From the NCBI RefSeq assembly GCF_001927245.1, contig NZ_MJUX01000003.1:124001-188000 (forward strand): a stretch of DNA of 64,000 nucleotides, written 5' to 3'. The stretch is from Acuticoccus yangtzensis (GTDB lineage Bacteria > Pseudomonadota > Alphaproteobacteria > Rhizobiales > Amorphaceae). The position numbers and the translations under genes were made by a program. Positions 29,885-39,119 of this stretch are shown piece by piece (within the stretch, counting starts at the first letter, position 1; every line of letters starts with the position of its first letter). The notes under the pieces are model-generated. The model ran no database searches and was not told the DNA's origin. It saw only the letters and a list, made by a program, of their open reading frames with translations.

Positions 29885-30892
29885 TCAGATGGTGATGGCG
29901 ATCTTGCCGAAGTGCGCGCCGGCCTTCTGGTGCAGGAAGGCGGCCTTCAGGTCGGCGAGGTCGAAGGTGTCGCCGATCACGGGGCGGATGCCGGTGGCGT
30001 CGAGCGCGCGGACGAAATCCTGCTGGTGCTCGCGCGCTCCGACGATGAGGCCCTGCAGGCGCTGCTGGCGCCGCATGAGGTTGCCGGTGGGAATATCGCC
30101 GCTGCGCCCGGTGAGAACGCCGATGAGCGCGATGTGGCCGCCCACCTTACCGCCGATAATCGACTGGGCGAGGGTGCCCGGCCCGCCGACCTCGATGACA
30201 TGGTCGGCGCCGCGCCCGTCCGTCGCGTCCAGCACGGCCTCGCCCCACTCGGGCGTCTCGCGGTAGTTGATGACGTGGTCGGCGCCGAGGCTCTTGGCGC
30301 GCTCCAGCTTCTCGTCCGACGAGGAGGTGACGATCACGCGCGCGCCCATCGCCTTGGCGATCTGCAGCGCGTAGATGGACACGCCGCCGGTGCCGAGCGC
30401 CAACACCGTCTCGCCCGCCTTCAACGGTCCGTCGACGGTGAGGGCGCGCCAGGCGGTCAGACCTGCGGTGGTGATGGTCGCCGATTCGGCCGCGCTCCAG
30501 CCCTTGGGGGCGTGGGTGAACCAGGTGGCGGGCATGGTCACCGTCTCGCGGGCATAGCCGTCCACGCCGTCGCCGGGCACGGTGGCGAAGCTGGACGGGA
30601 GCGCATCGCCCGACAGCCACAGCGGGAAGAAGCCGGAGACGACCGAATCGCCCGCCGCAAATTCGGTGACGCCCTCGCCGACAGCGTCGACCGTGCCGGC
30701 CCCGTCCGCGAGCGGGATGCGGCCGGGGGCGGTGGCGCCCTCGGTCATGGCGACGCGCAGGTCATGATAATTCAGCGAGCTGGCGGCGATGCGGACGCGA
30801 ATCTCGCCAGGGCCGGGGGCCGCCGCGTCGGGCGCCTCGCCGAGCGTCAGGTTGGAAAGGCCGCCGGACCCGGCGATGGTGACTTGGCGCAT
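29885..30892 (-). CDS. MDR-family NAD(P)-dependent alcohol dehydrogenase
   Basis: 335-residue medium-chain dehydrogenase/reductase. The catalytic N-terminal domain has SLNYHDLRV and LADGAGTVDAVGEGV, and the nucleotide domain has LALGTGGVSIYALQIAKAMGARVIVTSSS. The cysteine pattern of a structural zinc site is absent, so it may be a zinc-free quinone oxidoreductase/enoyl reductase-like member. The SSSDEKLERAK segment after the second beta strand resembles NADPH users, but this is weak. It stands alone, convergent with the RTX gene; GGAG lies upstream of the ATG. Substrate unknown. Confidence 0.85.
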   Translation of the reverse strand: MRQVTIAGSGGLSNLTLGEAPDAAAPGPGEIRVRIAASSLNYHDLRVAMTEGATAPGRIPLADGAGTVDAVGEGVTEFAAGDSVVSGFFPLWLSGDALPSSFATVPGDGVDGYARETVTMPATWFTHAPKGWSAAESATITTAGLTAWRALTVDGPLKAGETVLALGTGGVSIYALQIAKAMGARVIVTSSSDEKLERAKSLGADHVINYRETPEWGEAVLDATDGRGADHVIEVGGPGTLAQSIIGGKVGGHIALIGVLTGRSGDIPTGNLMRRQQRLQGLIVGAREHQQDFVRALDATGIRPVIGDTFDLADLKAAFLHQKAGAHFGKIAITI

Positions 30893-30965
30893 GGAGGTCT
30901 CCGAAGTTCATCTATGGTTGCTATGGCACATAGATGATGGTCCGCCAATGCGACAGGCGCGACCT

Positions 30966-32279
30966 TCAGCGGCGGCGGCCCCGGCGCGGGTCGTCCAGCG
31001 ACAGGCCGGTGATGACGGCATCGTCGCCGAAGCGGGCGCGCAGGGCGTCCATCGCGCGTTCGGCCTTGCCGAGGCGAGTGCGGGCGGGATCGAACAGAAG
31101 CTCGGCGTCCGCGGCGGCGAGAGGGCCGAGGCCGGAAATGCCGATGCCGATGAGCCGATAGCGCCGCCCCTCCGGCTCGGCCATCAGCAGCGCCTTGCCG
31201 ACGGCGAAGATTCGGTGGGCCATGGCGGTCGGCCCGTCGAGGCTTTCCGATCGGGTGATGGAGCGAAAGTCCGGCGTCTTCAGCTTCAGCGTGATGGTGC
31301 GTCCGGCCATGTCGGCGGCCTTGGCGCGGGTGGACACCTTCTCGCTGAGGTGGCGCAGCACGGCGAGGAGCGTCTGCCGGTCGCTGATGTCGGTGTCGAA
31401 GGTGGTTTCGGCCGACACGCTCTTGCGCTCGCTGGACGGGTCGACGGGGCGGTTGTCCTCCCCGTGGGCGAGGCGCTTCAGGCGCTGTCCGGTTTCGCCG
31501 AAGCGGCGCATCAGGTCGGCGAGGTCGGTGCGCTGTGCGTCGCGCACCAGGGTAACGCCGCCTTCGGCGAGGCGACGGGCTGCGGCGGGGCCGATGCCGG
31601 GGAGGCGCGTCACCGGCTCGTCCGCCAGGCGCGCCACGGCATCGCTGCGGCCGATGACGGTGAAGCCGCGCGGCTTGTCGCAGTCGGACGCATATTTGGC
31701 GAGGAACTTGTTGGGGGCGAGGCCGACGGAGACGGTGATGCCGACCTCGTCCTCCACCTTCTTGGCGAAGCGCGCCATGACGACGGCCGGCGGCGCCCCG
31801 TGCAGGCGCTGGGTGCCGGAGAGGTCCAGGAAGGCCTCGTCGATCGACAGCGGCTGCACCAGCGGCGTGAGCGCCTTCATGCGCTCGCGCACCTCGCGCC
31901 CGACGGCGACGTACTTCTCGAAGTTCGGGCGCACGACCACGGCGTCCGGGCAGGCCTGCAGCGCCTTGAACATCGGCATGGCCGAGCGCACCCCGTGGAT
32001 GCGGGCGAGGTAGCAGCAGGTGGAGACGACGCCGCGCCGTCCTCCGCCGACGATGACCGGAACGTCGCGCAAGGACGGGTCGTCACGCTTCTCCACCGCG
32101 GCGAAGAAGGCGTCGCAATCGACATGGGCGATGGTGAGGCGGGTCAGCTCGGCGTGGGAGACGAGGCGCGGCGAGCGGCAGTGCGGGCAGCGGGCGCGGG
32201 CCGAAGCGGCCACAAGGTCGGCGGAAAGAAGGGCCGAACAGTCACGGCAGAGCGCGGCCGCGGGTGTCGCGGCGGCCAC
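30966..32279 (-). CDS. dinB: DNA polymerase IV (Y-family)
   Basis: Error-prone translesion polymerase. About 437 residues: a short N-terminal zinc-ribbon-like segment with CRDC and CPHC seen in alphaproteobacterial DinB proteins, then IAHVDCDAFFAAVEKRDDPSL with catalytic Asp, SMPMFKAL after the fingers, LSIDEAFLDLSG with the catalytic Asp-Glu pair, the HhH region LPGIGPAAARRLAEGG and the little-finger domain. The frame is open to 32699, but a GTG at 32279, three bases after the DUF3572 stop, gives the family length. It is transcribed with DUF3572. Confidence 0.9.
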   Translation of the reverse strand: MAAATPAAALCRDCSALLSADLVAASARARCPHCRSPRLVSHAELTRLTIAHVDCDAFFAAVEKRDDPSLRDVPVIVGGGRRGVVSTCCYLARIHGVRSAMPMFKALQACPDAVVVRPNFEKYVAVGREVRERMKALTPLVQPLSIDEAFLDLSGTQRLHGAPPAVVMARFAKKVEDEVGITVSVGLAPNKFLAKYASDCDKPRGFTVIGRSDAVARLADEPVTRLPGIGPAAARRLAEGGVTLVRDAQRTDLADLMRRFGETGQRLKRLAHGEDNRPVDPSSERKSVSAETTFDTDISDRQTLLAVLRHLSEKVSTRAKAADMAGRTITLKLKTPDFRSITRSESLDGPTAMAHRIFAVGKALLMAEPEGRRYRLIGIGISGLGPLAAADAELLFDPARTRLGKAERAMDALRARFGDDAVITGLSLDDPRRGRRR

Positions 32280-32281
32280 GG

Positions 32282-32677
32282 TCAGGCCCAGTCGTCGTGC
32301 GGGCGGGGGGGCCATCCGTCGTCGACCGCGGACGGGCCGTCCTCCACCGGCGGAGCGGAACGGCGGCGCTCCAGCGCTTGGCGGGCGCGCACGATGGCGT
32401 CCGGCGTCGTCTCCTGCGCCGCGGCAACCGCGAGCAGCACCTTCTCGTCGGCGAGGACGAAGTCGAGGACCCCGGCGAGGAAGGAGGGGGAGGCGGCCGC
32501 ATCGCGCAGCGTCGTAGGGTCCAGACCTGTGAGCGCGAAGAATCGGCTCATCGTCTTGGGCTCGGTGGCGAAGTAGGATAGCGCGGCGATGGCGATGGTC
32601 CCCGCGTCCGGCTCGTCCTGACCACGGCGCTGACGCACGGTGGGGCCACGCGGGATGCGACTTGACGGCACGCTCAT
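32282..32677 (-). CDS. DUF3572 family protein
   Basis: 131-residue helical protein with no signal peptide. The core [30 protein letters not shown] matches the DUF3572 family found between dinB and divK in many Hyphomicrobiales; its function is unknown. The ATG at 32677 was chosen because it leaves a normal promoter gap to the divergent divK; the frame itself extends to 32794, inside divK. dinB follows directly, so an operon is likely. Confidence 0.85.
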   Translation of the reverse strand: MSVPSSRIPRGPTVRQRRGQDEPDAGTIAIAALSYFATEPKTMSRFFALTGLDPTTLRDAAASPSFLAGVLDFVLADEKVLLAVAAAQETTPDAIVRARQALERRRSAPPVEDGPSAVDDGWPPRPHDDWA

Positions 32678-32737
32678 CGCCCCACACACAACACGCCAAG
32701 GCGCCGCGGGTGTGGCGCTGGACCGAATGGAGTTGGC

Positions 32738-33106
32738 ATGGCCCACAGGGTGCTTATCGTGGAAGACAACGAGCTCAACATGAAGCTCTTCCACGATCTT
32801 CTCGAGGCGAGCGGGATGGAAATCCTGGAAACGCGCAACGGGATCGATGCCTTGAAGGTGGCCAAGAGGGAGCGGCCTGATCTCATCGTCATGGACATCC
32901 AGTTGCCCGAGATGTCCGGATTGGAAGTGACGGAGCGGATCAAGTCGGATCCCGATTTGAAGCCGATCCCCGTCATCGCCGTCACGGCCTTCGCGATGAA
33001 GGGCGACGAGGAGAGGATCCGCGCCGCCGGTTGCGAGGCTTATCTGTCGAAGCCGATCTCGATCGATCGGTTCATTTCGACAATAAAGTCGTTCTTGCCG
33101 AAGTAA
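32738..33106 (+). CDS. divK: Single-domain response regulator DivK
   Basis: 122-residue CheY-like receiver that, with PleC and DivJ, controls polarity and cell-cycle progression in alphaproteobacteria. Visible are the acidic pocket (VEDNE), the phosphoacceptor Asp53 in [11 protein letters not shown], Thr in VTAFAM and Lys in [11 protein letters not shown]. It matches DivK closely rather than generic CheY proteins. pleD, normally directly downstream, is absent; the stop abuts the convergent rpmG stop with no bases between. Confidence 0.94.
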   Translation: MAHRVLIVEDNELNMKLFHDLLEASGMEILETRNGIDALKVAKRERPDLIVMDIQLPEMSGLEVTERIKSDPDLKPIPVIAVTAFAMKGDEERIRAAGCEAYLSKPISIDRFISTIKSFLPK

Positions 33107-33274
33107 TTACTTGATTTTCGCTTCGCGGAATTCGACGTGCTTCTTCGCGATCGGGTCGTACTTCGTCTTGTTCATCTTGTCGGTCATGGTCCGGGTGTTC
33201 TTCTTCGTGACGTAGAAGTAGCCGGTGTCGGCGGTGGACACGAGTTTGATCTTGATGGTGTTGGCCTTCGCCAT
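33107..33274 (-). CDS. rpmG: 50S ribosomal protein L33
   Basis: 55-residue ribosomal protein, read directly from the minus strand: it begins [18 protein letters not shown], continues through [12 protein letters not shown] and ends in a basic tail [10 protein letters not shown]. This is the Cys-free L33 form common in proteobacteria, so zinc is not needed. It lies in the usual place between divK and the MFS gene, and converges on divK with adjacent stop codons. Confidence 0.96.
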   Translation of the reverse strand: MAKANTIKIKLVSTADTGYFYVTKKNTRTMTDKMNKTKYDPIAKKHVEFREAKIK

Positions 33275-33376
33275 GGGAGCCTCCAGCGCCGCCCGGCGGC
33301 GCTTACGATTGAACCGGAATAAACCTTGCCAATGGGGGTGCGGCGCCGCCCTGTCAAGCGTTACCTGACGCGGCGG

Positions 33377-34645
33377 TCAGGCGCCCACGCCATCCTTCAT
33401 CACCCTCAGAGAACCGAGAACGACATAGATGGCGAAGATCGCCGCGATCGCAATGGCAAAACCATGCGGCGGGAAAAGGTCGAGCCCGGCCCCCAGCGAG
33501 ATGGGGCCGACCAGCATGCCGAAGGCGTACATCATCACGAAGGCGGCGTTGGCCGAGGCAAGATCGGCGCCCTTGTAGCGCGCGCCGAGCTGGGTGAGGC
33601 CAATGGTGTAGAGCCCGGTGACGATGCCGCCGGTGATGAACAGCACCCCGAGGAGGACCAGGAAATGGTCCGACACGAAGGGGATGATGAGCGCGCCGCC
33701 GACACCGACCGCGGCCGAGACGATCAGCATGATCCGCTTGTTCACACGGTCGGCGAGGTAGCCGATGGGGACCTGCGACAGGATGTTGCCGAGCGCCACG
33801 GCGCTGACGAGGATCACCGAATGGTTGGCCGCAAGGCCGATCGCCGTGCCGTAGAGCGGCAGGATGGCCGTGCCGCCCGATTCGACAGCGCCGAACACCA
33901 GCGCCGCGAAGAGGGCGAGCGGGGCCAGCGCCACATAGTGGAAGAGGTTCTTCTGCCCGCCCGAGGGGAGCAGCGGCTCACGGCCAGATACGAACAGCAC
34001 GGGCACCGCTGCGGCCAAGATGGCGAGGGAGCCGATGAGGAAGGGCTGTACCCCCTCAGTGCCGACGAGAGCCAGGATCAGCGGCCCGATGGCGATGCCG
34101 ATGGACAGGAAGGCGGTGTAGACGCCGACGATGAAGCCGCGCCGCCCCGGCGGTGCGAGACAGCCGATCCAGAACTCCGTCAGCGCGAAGATCAGTGTGA
34201 CCGAGGCGGCGAACACGAACCGCATCGGGAACCAGAAGGCGAACGGGTGGACGACGTAGAACCCCATCAACGTCACCGCCATGGTGACGAAGGAGAGGAC
34301 GATGATGCGCGCCGTTCCGAAGCGGTGGGCGAGGCGGGTGACGAACGGCAGGATGGCGATGGCCGCGATGCCCGCTGTCGCGGTGTTGATGCCGACGAAA
34401 ATGGGCTCGATCCCGCGCCGTTCCAGCACGATGGAGAGCAGCGGAAGGCTGAGCGACAGAGCCGCACCGACGCCGGTGATCCCGCTAATCACGGCGGCGA
34501 GCGCCCAATAATCGGTCGGCCGGCCGCAAGGTGGCACGGAATGAGGGGGGGTGTTGGACACGGGACGTCCGTAGCCGGCAGCAAGCTGATCCGCAGCGAC
34601 CGGGTGGGACATCGAGGCCACTGTCTGGCGAGACGTCTGGTCCAT
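33377..34645 (-). CDS. Major facilitator superfamily transporter
   Basis: 422-residue inner-membrane transporter with twelve hydrophobic segments. Characteristic loops include FVTRLAHRFGTARI after helix 2, APPGRRGFIVGVYTAFLSIGIAIGPLILAL around helices 4-5 and GYLADRVNKRIML, the motif-A copy of the second half. An unusually polar N-terminal leader of about 45 residues precedes helix 1, so the true start may be a later codon (for example Met12). Position between rpmG and NUDIX is the conserved Hyphomicrobiales arrangement. Substrate unknown; sugar or drug efflux are both possible. Confidence 0.88.
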   Translation of the reverse strand: MDQTSRQTVASMSHPVAADQLAAGYGRPVSNTPPHSVPPCGRPTDYWALAAVISGITGVGAALSLSLPLLSIVLERRGIEPIFVGINTATAGIAAIAILPFVTRLAHRFGTARIIVLSFVTMAVTLMGFYVVHPFAFWFPMRFVFAASVTLIFALTEFWIGCLAPPGRRGFIVGVYTAFLSIGIAIGPLILALVGTEGVQPFLIGSLAILAAAVPVLFVSGREPLLPSGGQKNLFHYVALAPLALFAALVFGAVESGGTAILPLYGTAIGLAANHSVILVSAVALGNILSQVPIGYLADRVNKRIMLIVSAAVGVGGALIIPFVSDHFLVLLGVLFITGGIVTGLYTIGLTQLGARYKGADLASANAAFVMMYAFGMLVGPISLGAGLDLFPPHGFAIAIAAIFAIYVVLGSLRVMKDGVGA

Positions 34646-34829
34646 GGCTCCGACGAAGATACGCGCGACGCGATGTGTGTGACTGATAATGCCGCCGAAT
34701 ACCAGACGGCATCGACCTTTGGATCAGGCCAGGTGCAAGCCTGACCCGACGACTGTGACGTGCGTGCGACTCGCATCGCCGCGCGCCAGGATGCCGCAGA
34801 AGGGAAAAGGCGGAGGTGAGAAGAGGTGG

Positions 34830-35573
34830 CTAGAGGACGACCATCGTCCGCTCGCCGCGCACCATGCGGAAGAAGGGGACAGGACCGCCCGGCGGCAGTT
34901 CCGGCGTCTCTTTCAACCGCTTGGCGAGAGCGTCGATCACCGTGTGAGTGATACCGGGAAGCTCAAGCTTGCGCGCGTCGTCCAGCGTAACCCAGGCGAT
35001 CTCTTCCAGTTCGGCATCGTCGCCGACGCGGCTGGGATCGATCTCGGCAATCGCGTCGTGCGGCACGGCGAAGAAGCGCGTGTCGAACCGGCGCGGGCGG
35101 CCGGGCGGGGTGATGGCGCGGAAGACGAAGCGCAGGCGAGAGAAGTCGAGGCCGACGCCGCGATCGCGGAAGGCCTGCCAGGCGGGGCCGTCCGGCAGCG
35201 TCTCGGCGCCTTGGCGGCCGACCAGCACGCCGGTCTCCTCGTAGACTTCGCGGATCGCGGCAGCGCCGAGCGCACGGGCGCGCGCTTCGCCATGCTTGGC
35301 GCGGGTCTGCAGCGTCAGCTTGGTCAGCGTGGCATCATCGTAGGGCGCGTCGAGGCGGACGCGCGAATCGGTCGGATCCACGCGGCCGCCCGGAAAGACG
35401 TAGCGGCCGGGCATGAACACGTGCTTCATCGAGCGGCGACCCATGAGAACGGACGGGCCCTTGGGGTCGATCAGGATCAGGGTGGCCGCATCGCGGATCG
35501 TCACCTTGCGGTGGCCGGCATGGCCTTGCTCCGCGTCACGCTTCAACCGCTCGGCGGCCGTCAACTCGCTCAT
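34830..35573 (-). CDS. NUDIX hydrolase
   Basis: 247-residue cytoplasmic hydrolase of nucleoside-diphosphate-linked compounds. The Nudix box is split: FPGGRVDPTDS, an insertion of some 40 residues, then AAAIREVYEETGV. This spaced form is typical of the CoA-pyrophosphatase/NUDT19-like subgroup. It lies in the conserved rpmG-MFS-NUDIX-DUF983-rnr block. Substrate cannot be read from sequence. Confidence 0.88.
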   Translation of the reverse strand: MSELTAAERLKRDAEQGHAGHRKVTIRDAATLILIDPKGPSVLMGRRSMKHVFMPGRYVFPGGRVDPTDSRVRLDAPYDDATLTKLTLQTRAKHGEARARALGAAAIREVYEETGVLVGRQGAETLPDGPAWQAFRDRGVGLDFSRLRFVFRAITPPGRPRRFDTRFFAVPHDAIAEIDPSRVGDDAELEEIAWVTLDDARKLELPGITHTVIDALAKRLKETPELPPGGPVPFFRMVRGERTMVVL

Positions 35574-35609
35574 ACGTCTGAGGTCTCGCTCATCGATCGC
35601 CGCAGGTGC

Positions 35610-36068
35610 TCATACGTCGCCCCCGGCATAGGTCGGATCGAACCCGTGCATCAGGTTCGCCCATTGCAGCCCCACCAGGGCGCCCTTCACCGGCCGCATC
35701 AGACAGAGCGACATGACGACGGTGAGCGGCAGGAAGATCGCGGCATGAAGCCACAGCGGCGGGGTCATGGCTATCTCGTAGACGAGCATCACCGCGACGA
35801 CAACGTGTCCGACGATCATCATCGTGATGTAGGGCGGGGCATCGTCCGCCCGGTGGTGGTGGAGCGCCTCGCCGCAGGCGCTGCACGTGTCGGCGACGGT
35901 GAGGAAGCCGGCGAAGAGGGAGCCCTTGCCGCATGCGGGACAGCGGCACAGAAGACCGCGGCCCATGGCGCGCCACAACGCCCGCTTGGGGAGCGGCTCG
36001 TCCTCCGGCGACAGGAAGCGGCTCACCGACGGGTTGGCGGACGGTGCGGCGGGGGCCTGGTCGATCAT
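35610..36068 (-). CDS. DUF983 family membrane protein (second copy)
   Basis: 152 residues: a zinc-ribbon (CPACGKGSLF and CSACGEALHHHRADDAPPY) followed by two hydrophobic helices (ITMMIVGHVVVAVMLVYEIAM and HAAIFLPLTVVMSLCLMRP) and a short conserved tail (QWANLMHGFDPTYAGGD). This is a DUF983 protein, function unknown, inner membrane. The ATG overlaps the stop of the upstream paralogue by 4 bases. About half of the positions match that paralogue by eye, so the pair arose by tandem duplication. Confidence 0.9.
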   Translation of the reverse strand: MIDQAPAAPSANPSVSRFLSPEDEPLPKRALWRAMGRGLLCRCPACGKGSLFAGFLTVADTCSACGEALHHHRADDAPPYITMMIVGHVVVAVMLVYEIAMTPPLWLHAAIFLPLTVVMSLCLMRPVKGALVGLQWANLMHGFDPTYAGGDV

Positions 36069-36484
36069 GAATCGCCTCCGGAATGGCGCGGGTTGAAGCC
36101 GTGCATGCGCTTGGCCCATTGCAGCGCGACCATCATCCCCTTGGTCGGCCGCAGCAGGGCGAGCGACATCACCACCGTCAGCGGCAGGCCGATCACCGCG
36201 TGCACCCACAAAGGCGGCGCATAGGCGATCTCCATCCAGAACATCACGCCGATGACGGCGATGCTGACGATCGACATGACGATGTAGGGCGGCGCGTCGT
36301 CCGCCCGGTGGTGATAGAGCGCCTCGCCGCAATGGGGGCAGTTGTCGTTGACCGCGAGGAACCCGTCGAACAGCGGACCGACGCCGCAATTGGGGCAGCG
36401 CCCCATCATGCCGCGCATCATCGCGGCCATGGGATCGCGGTCGCTGAGGAGGCTGCTCCCCGCGGACGATTTGGGGACTGTCAT
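36065..36484 (-). CDS. DUF983 family membrane protein (first copy)
   Basis: 139-residue paralogue of the next gene downstream, with zinc-ribbon CPNCGVGPLF and CPHCGEALYHHRADDAPPYIV, two transmembrane helices and the ending LQWAKRMHGFNPRHSGGD. Its start overlaps the rnr stop by 4 bases, so rnr and both DUF983 genes are coupled. The genomes I know carry a single DUF983 gene at this place. Function unknown. Confidence 0.9.
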   Translation of the reverse strand: MTVPKSSAGSSLLSDRDPMAAMMRGMMGRCPNCGVGPLFDGFLAVNDNCPHCGEALYHHRADDAPPYIVMSIVSIAVIGVMFWMEIAYAPPLWVHAVIGLPLTVVMSLALLRPTKGMMVALQWAKRMHGFNPRHSGGDS

Positions 36485-38676
36485 CGGCGGCGTCCTTTCG
36501 CTGGGCCTCGCGTCGGCCTCTTGTCGCGCCCGCGGCCCATCGACGTCGGTCGGCGTCCGCGGCGCGGCAGTTTGGCCGTCGGCGTGTGGTCGACGATGTC
36601 GAACCGCAGCGCACCGGAGAAGGGCGCCGCCTCCATCAGCCGCACGGTGACGTCGTCGCCGAGCCGGTAGGCGGTGCCGGTCGCCTCGCCGATGAGCGCC
36701 TGGGCGTCCTCGTCGTAGATCATGAACTCGTTGGCGAGCAAGGAGATGGGGATGAAACCGTCCGCGCCCGAATCATACAAACGGATGAACAGCCCCGCCT
36801 TGGTGACGCCGGCGATCCGCCCCTCGAAGGTGGCGCCCACCTTGTCGACAAGCCAGCCGGCGATCAGCCGGTCGATGGTCTCGCGCTCGGCCAGCATCGA
36901 GCGGCGCTCGGTGGCGGAGATGTCGGCGCCGATCTGCGACAGCTCGGCCATCTCGTCGTCGGTCAGCCCGTCCTTGCCGAGCCCCTCGCTGCGGATCAGC
37001 GCGCGGTGGACGATGAGGTCGGCATAGCGGCGGATCGGCGAGGTGAAGTGCGCATAGCGGCGCAGCGACAGGCCGAAGTGGCCGATATTGTCCGGCGCAT
37101 ATTCCGCCTGAGCCTGGCTGCGCAGGATCACCTCGTTGACGAGCTGGGCGTTCTGCGTGTCCGCCACCTTGGCGAGGATGCCGTTGAAGTCGCCCGGCCG
37201 CACGCCCGCGCTTTGCGCCAGTTTCAGGTCCAGCGTCGCGAGGAACTCCTTCAGGCCGTCCAGCTTTTCCAGGCTCGGCTGGTCGTGGATGCGGTAGAGG
37301 AGGGGGAGGCGCTGCGCCTCGCACGTCTCCGCCGCGGCCACGTTGGACTGGATCATGAACTCTTCGATGAGCTTGTGCGCGTCGAGCCGTTCCGGGACGA
37401 TGACGCGGTCCACCTGACCATCGGGGGTCAGGAGGATCTTGCGCTCCGGCAGGTCGAGCTCCAGCGGCTCACGCGCCTCACGCCCCTTGGAGAGGCAGCG
37501 ATAGGCGGCCCACAGATTGTCGATCAGCGGTTTGACGTCGCTGTTCAGCACACCATCGGCGATCTTCTGCGCGTCCTGATAGGCGAGGCGGCGTTCCGAG
37601 CGCATCAGCACGCGGTGGAAGGTGTGGCGCTGCTTGCGCCCGTCGCGGGCGAAGATCATGCGCACCGCCATCGCCGGGCGAACCTCGCCCTCGCGCAGGG
37701 AGCAAAGGTTGTTGGAGATGCGCTCCGGCAGCATCGGCACGACACGGTCGGGGAAATAGGTGGAGTTGCCTCTGAGCCGCGCCTCCTGGTCCATGTAGGA
37801 TCCGGTGGTGACGTAATAGGCGACGTCGGCGATCGCCACGGTGACGATGTGGCCGCCCTCGTTGTGCGGGTCCGGCTCGGCGAACACCGCGTCGTCGTGG
37901 TCCTTGGCGTCTGCGGGGTCGATGGTGAGGAAGGGGATGTCGCGCCAGTCCTCGCGGCCGGCCAGGGTCGCGGGCTCGGCGGCCTCGGCCTCGGCGAGAA
38001 CGCGCTCGGGGAACTGGTTGGGGATGCCGTGGGCGTAGATCGCCAGCATCGACACCGCCTGCTCGGACCCGGCCGGGCCGATCACCTCGACGATCCGCGC
38101 CCCGCGCCCGCGGTCCACCTCGATGCGCACCAGCGTGTCGTCGGGGATGTGCTTCGCCGCGTCAGGGCTGACGAAATAGGTGTCGCGGTCCTTCTTGGAC
38201 GTGGGCGAGAGCTGAGGCTTGCCGCCGATGCGCTCCAGCACCGCGAGCTGCGAGGCCGGGCGCCGCTCGATCACCTTGATGACCTTGCCGGAGGGGCGGC
38301 CCTCGTCGTCGTAGTGGATGCGGGCGAGAAGGCGGTCACCCATGCCCGGCGCCGGCTTGGTGTTGGCGAGGATGACCTTGGGGCGCGGCTCGTCGAAGTC
38401 CCAGCTCGTCGGCTCGGCGTAGAGGTCGCCGTCCTTGGTGCGGCCGGTGACGGCGAGGAGGGCGACGCGCGGCAGCTCGCCGGGGCGCGACAGGCGCTTG
38501 CCGGACTTGGCGAGCAGCCCTTCGTCAGCCATGTCGGCCAGCAGCGATTTCAGCTCGATCCGCTCGGCGCCTTTGACGTTGAAGGCTTTGGCGATCTCGC
38601 GCTTGCCCACGCGGCCGGGACTGTCGGCGACGAAACGGAGGATCTCTTCGCGCGTGGGAACGGGTTTGTTTGACAT
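36481..38676 (-). CDS. rnr: Ribonuclease R
   Basis: Processive 3'-5' exoribonuclease that degrades structured RNA. About 731 residues: N-terminal helix-turn-helix (TREEILRFVADSPGRVGKREIAKAF), cold-shock domains, the RNB catalytic domain with DPADAKDHDDAVFAEPD carrying the metal-binding Asp residues, HFTSPIRRYADLIVHRAL, an S1 domain (GATFEGRIAGVTKAGLFIRL) and a basic Arg/Gly/Lys tail. The ATG at 38676 fits the family; the frame extends 19 codons further. Heads the rnr-DUF983-DUF983 run. Confidence 0.95.
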   Translation of the reverse strand: MSNKPVPTREEILRFVADSPGRVGKREIAKAFNVKGAERIELKSLLADMADEGLLAKSGKRLSRPGELPRVALLAVTGRTKDGDLYAEPTSWDFDEPRPKVILANTKPAPGMGDRLLARIHYDDEGRPSGKVIKVIERRPASQLAVLERIGGKPQLSPTSKKDRDTYFVSPDAAKHIPDDTLVRIEVDRGRGARIVEVIGPAGSEQAVSMLAIYAHGIPNQFPERVLAEAEAAEPATLAGREDWRDIPFLTIDPADAKDHDDAVFAEPDPHNEGGHIVTVAIADVAYYVTTGSYMDQEARLRGNSTYFPDRVVPMLPERISNNLCSLREGEVRPAMAVRMIFARDGRKQRHTFHRVLMRSERRLAYQDAQKIADGVLNSDVKPLIDNLWAAYRCLSKGREAREPLELDLPERKILLTPDGQVDRVIVPERLDAHKLIEEFMIQSNVAAAETCEAQRLPLLYRIHDQPSLEKLDGLKEFLATLDLKLAQSAGVRPGDFNGILAKVADTQNAQLVNEVILRSQAQAEYAPDNIGHFGLSLRRYAHFTSPIRRYADLIVHRALIRSEGLGKDGLTDDEMAELSQIGADISATERRSMLAERETIDRLIAGWLVDKVGATFEGRIAGVTKAGLFIRLYDSGADGFIPISLLANEFMIYDEDAQALIGEATGTAYRLGDDVTVRLMEAAPFSGALRFDIVDHTPTAKLPRRGRRPTSMGRGRDKRPTRGPAKGRRR

Positions 38677-38861
38677 ACGGCCGTATGTGGAGGCGCAGGG
38701 CGCCCCCGTCGAGCGGAAAGGTTGTCCACCCACGGTGCGGTGAGCGGAATGCGAGGACTCGCACCTTTCTTATGCGCGTTCGGCGCCCGCACTTCCAGTC
38801 CGCCGCATGGTGCCCGGCCCGGCTTGTGCGCGGCGGCGTCTTCGACCGACCTGCGGGACCT

Positions 38862-39119
38862 TCAGCGGACGCTCGGGACCGGAAGTTCGCCGTGCATCTC
38901 GCGCCGGGTGGGTTGCTGCGGCGCGCGGTGCAGCGCTGCCTCTTCGCGCGCCACCTCCAGGAGATAGGCGAGGAAACCGAGACCGCTCTGCTCGGCCAGC
39001 GAGACGAGCTCGGCGGACATCTGCTCGATATAATCGGCCACTTCACGGGGGGATTGGCCGAGTTGGCTGGCCGGAACGACCTTGGTACCGGCGGCCATCG
39101 TTTCGCTCAGGCTTGGCAT
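38862..39119 (-). CDS. Small helical hypothetical protein
   Basis: 85 residues without signal peptide or membrane segment. The middle part (SPREVADYIEQMSAELVSLAEQSGLGFLAYLLEVAREEA) looks like two amphipathic helices; I recall similar unnamed small proteins in Hyphomicrobiales genomes. The flanks are Pro/Arg-rich and may be disordered. It lies between rnr and the divergent topA and has GGAGAG before the ATG. Function unknown. Confidence 0.65.
   Translation of the reverse strand: MPSLSETMAAGTKVVPASQLGQSPREVADYIEQMSAELVSLAEQSGLGFLAYLLEVAREEAALHRAPQQPTRREMHGELPVPSVR

Noticed and set aside
32280-32699. N-terminal extension of DinB up to 32699
   Set aside because: The extra residues are an Arg/Pro-rich shadow of the DUF3572 gene; the GTG after the DUF3572 stop gives the family length.
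36586-38673. 695-codon open frame opposite rnr
   Set aside because: Shadow of the RNase R reading frame; low-complexity composition, no motifs.
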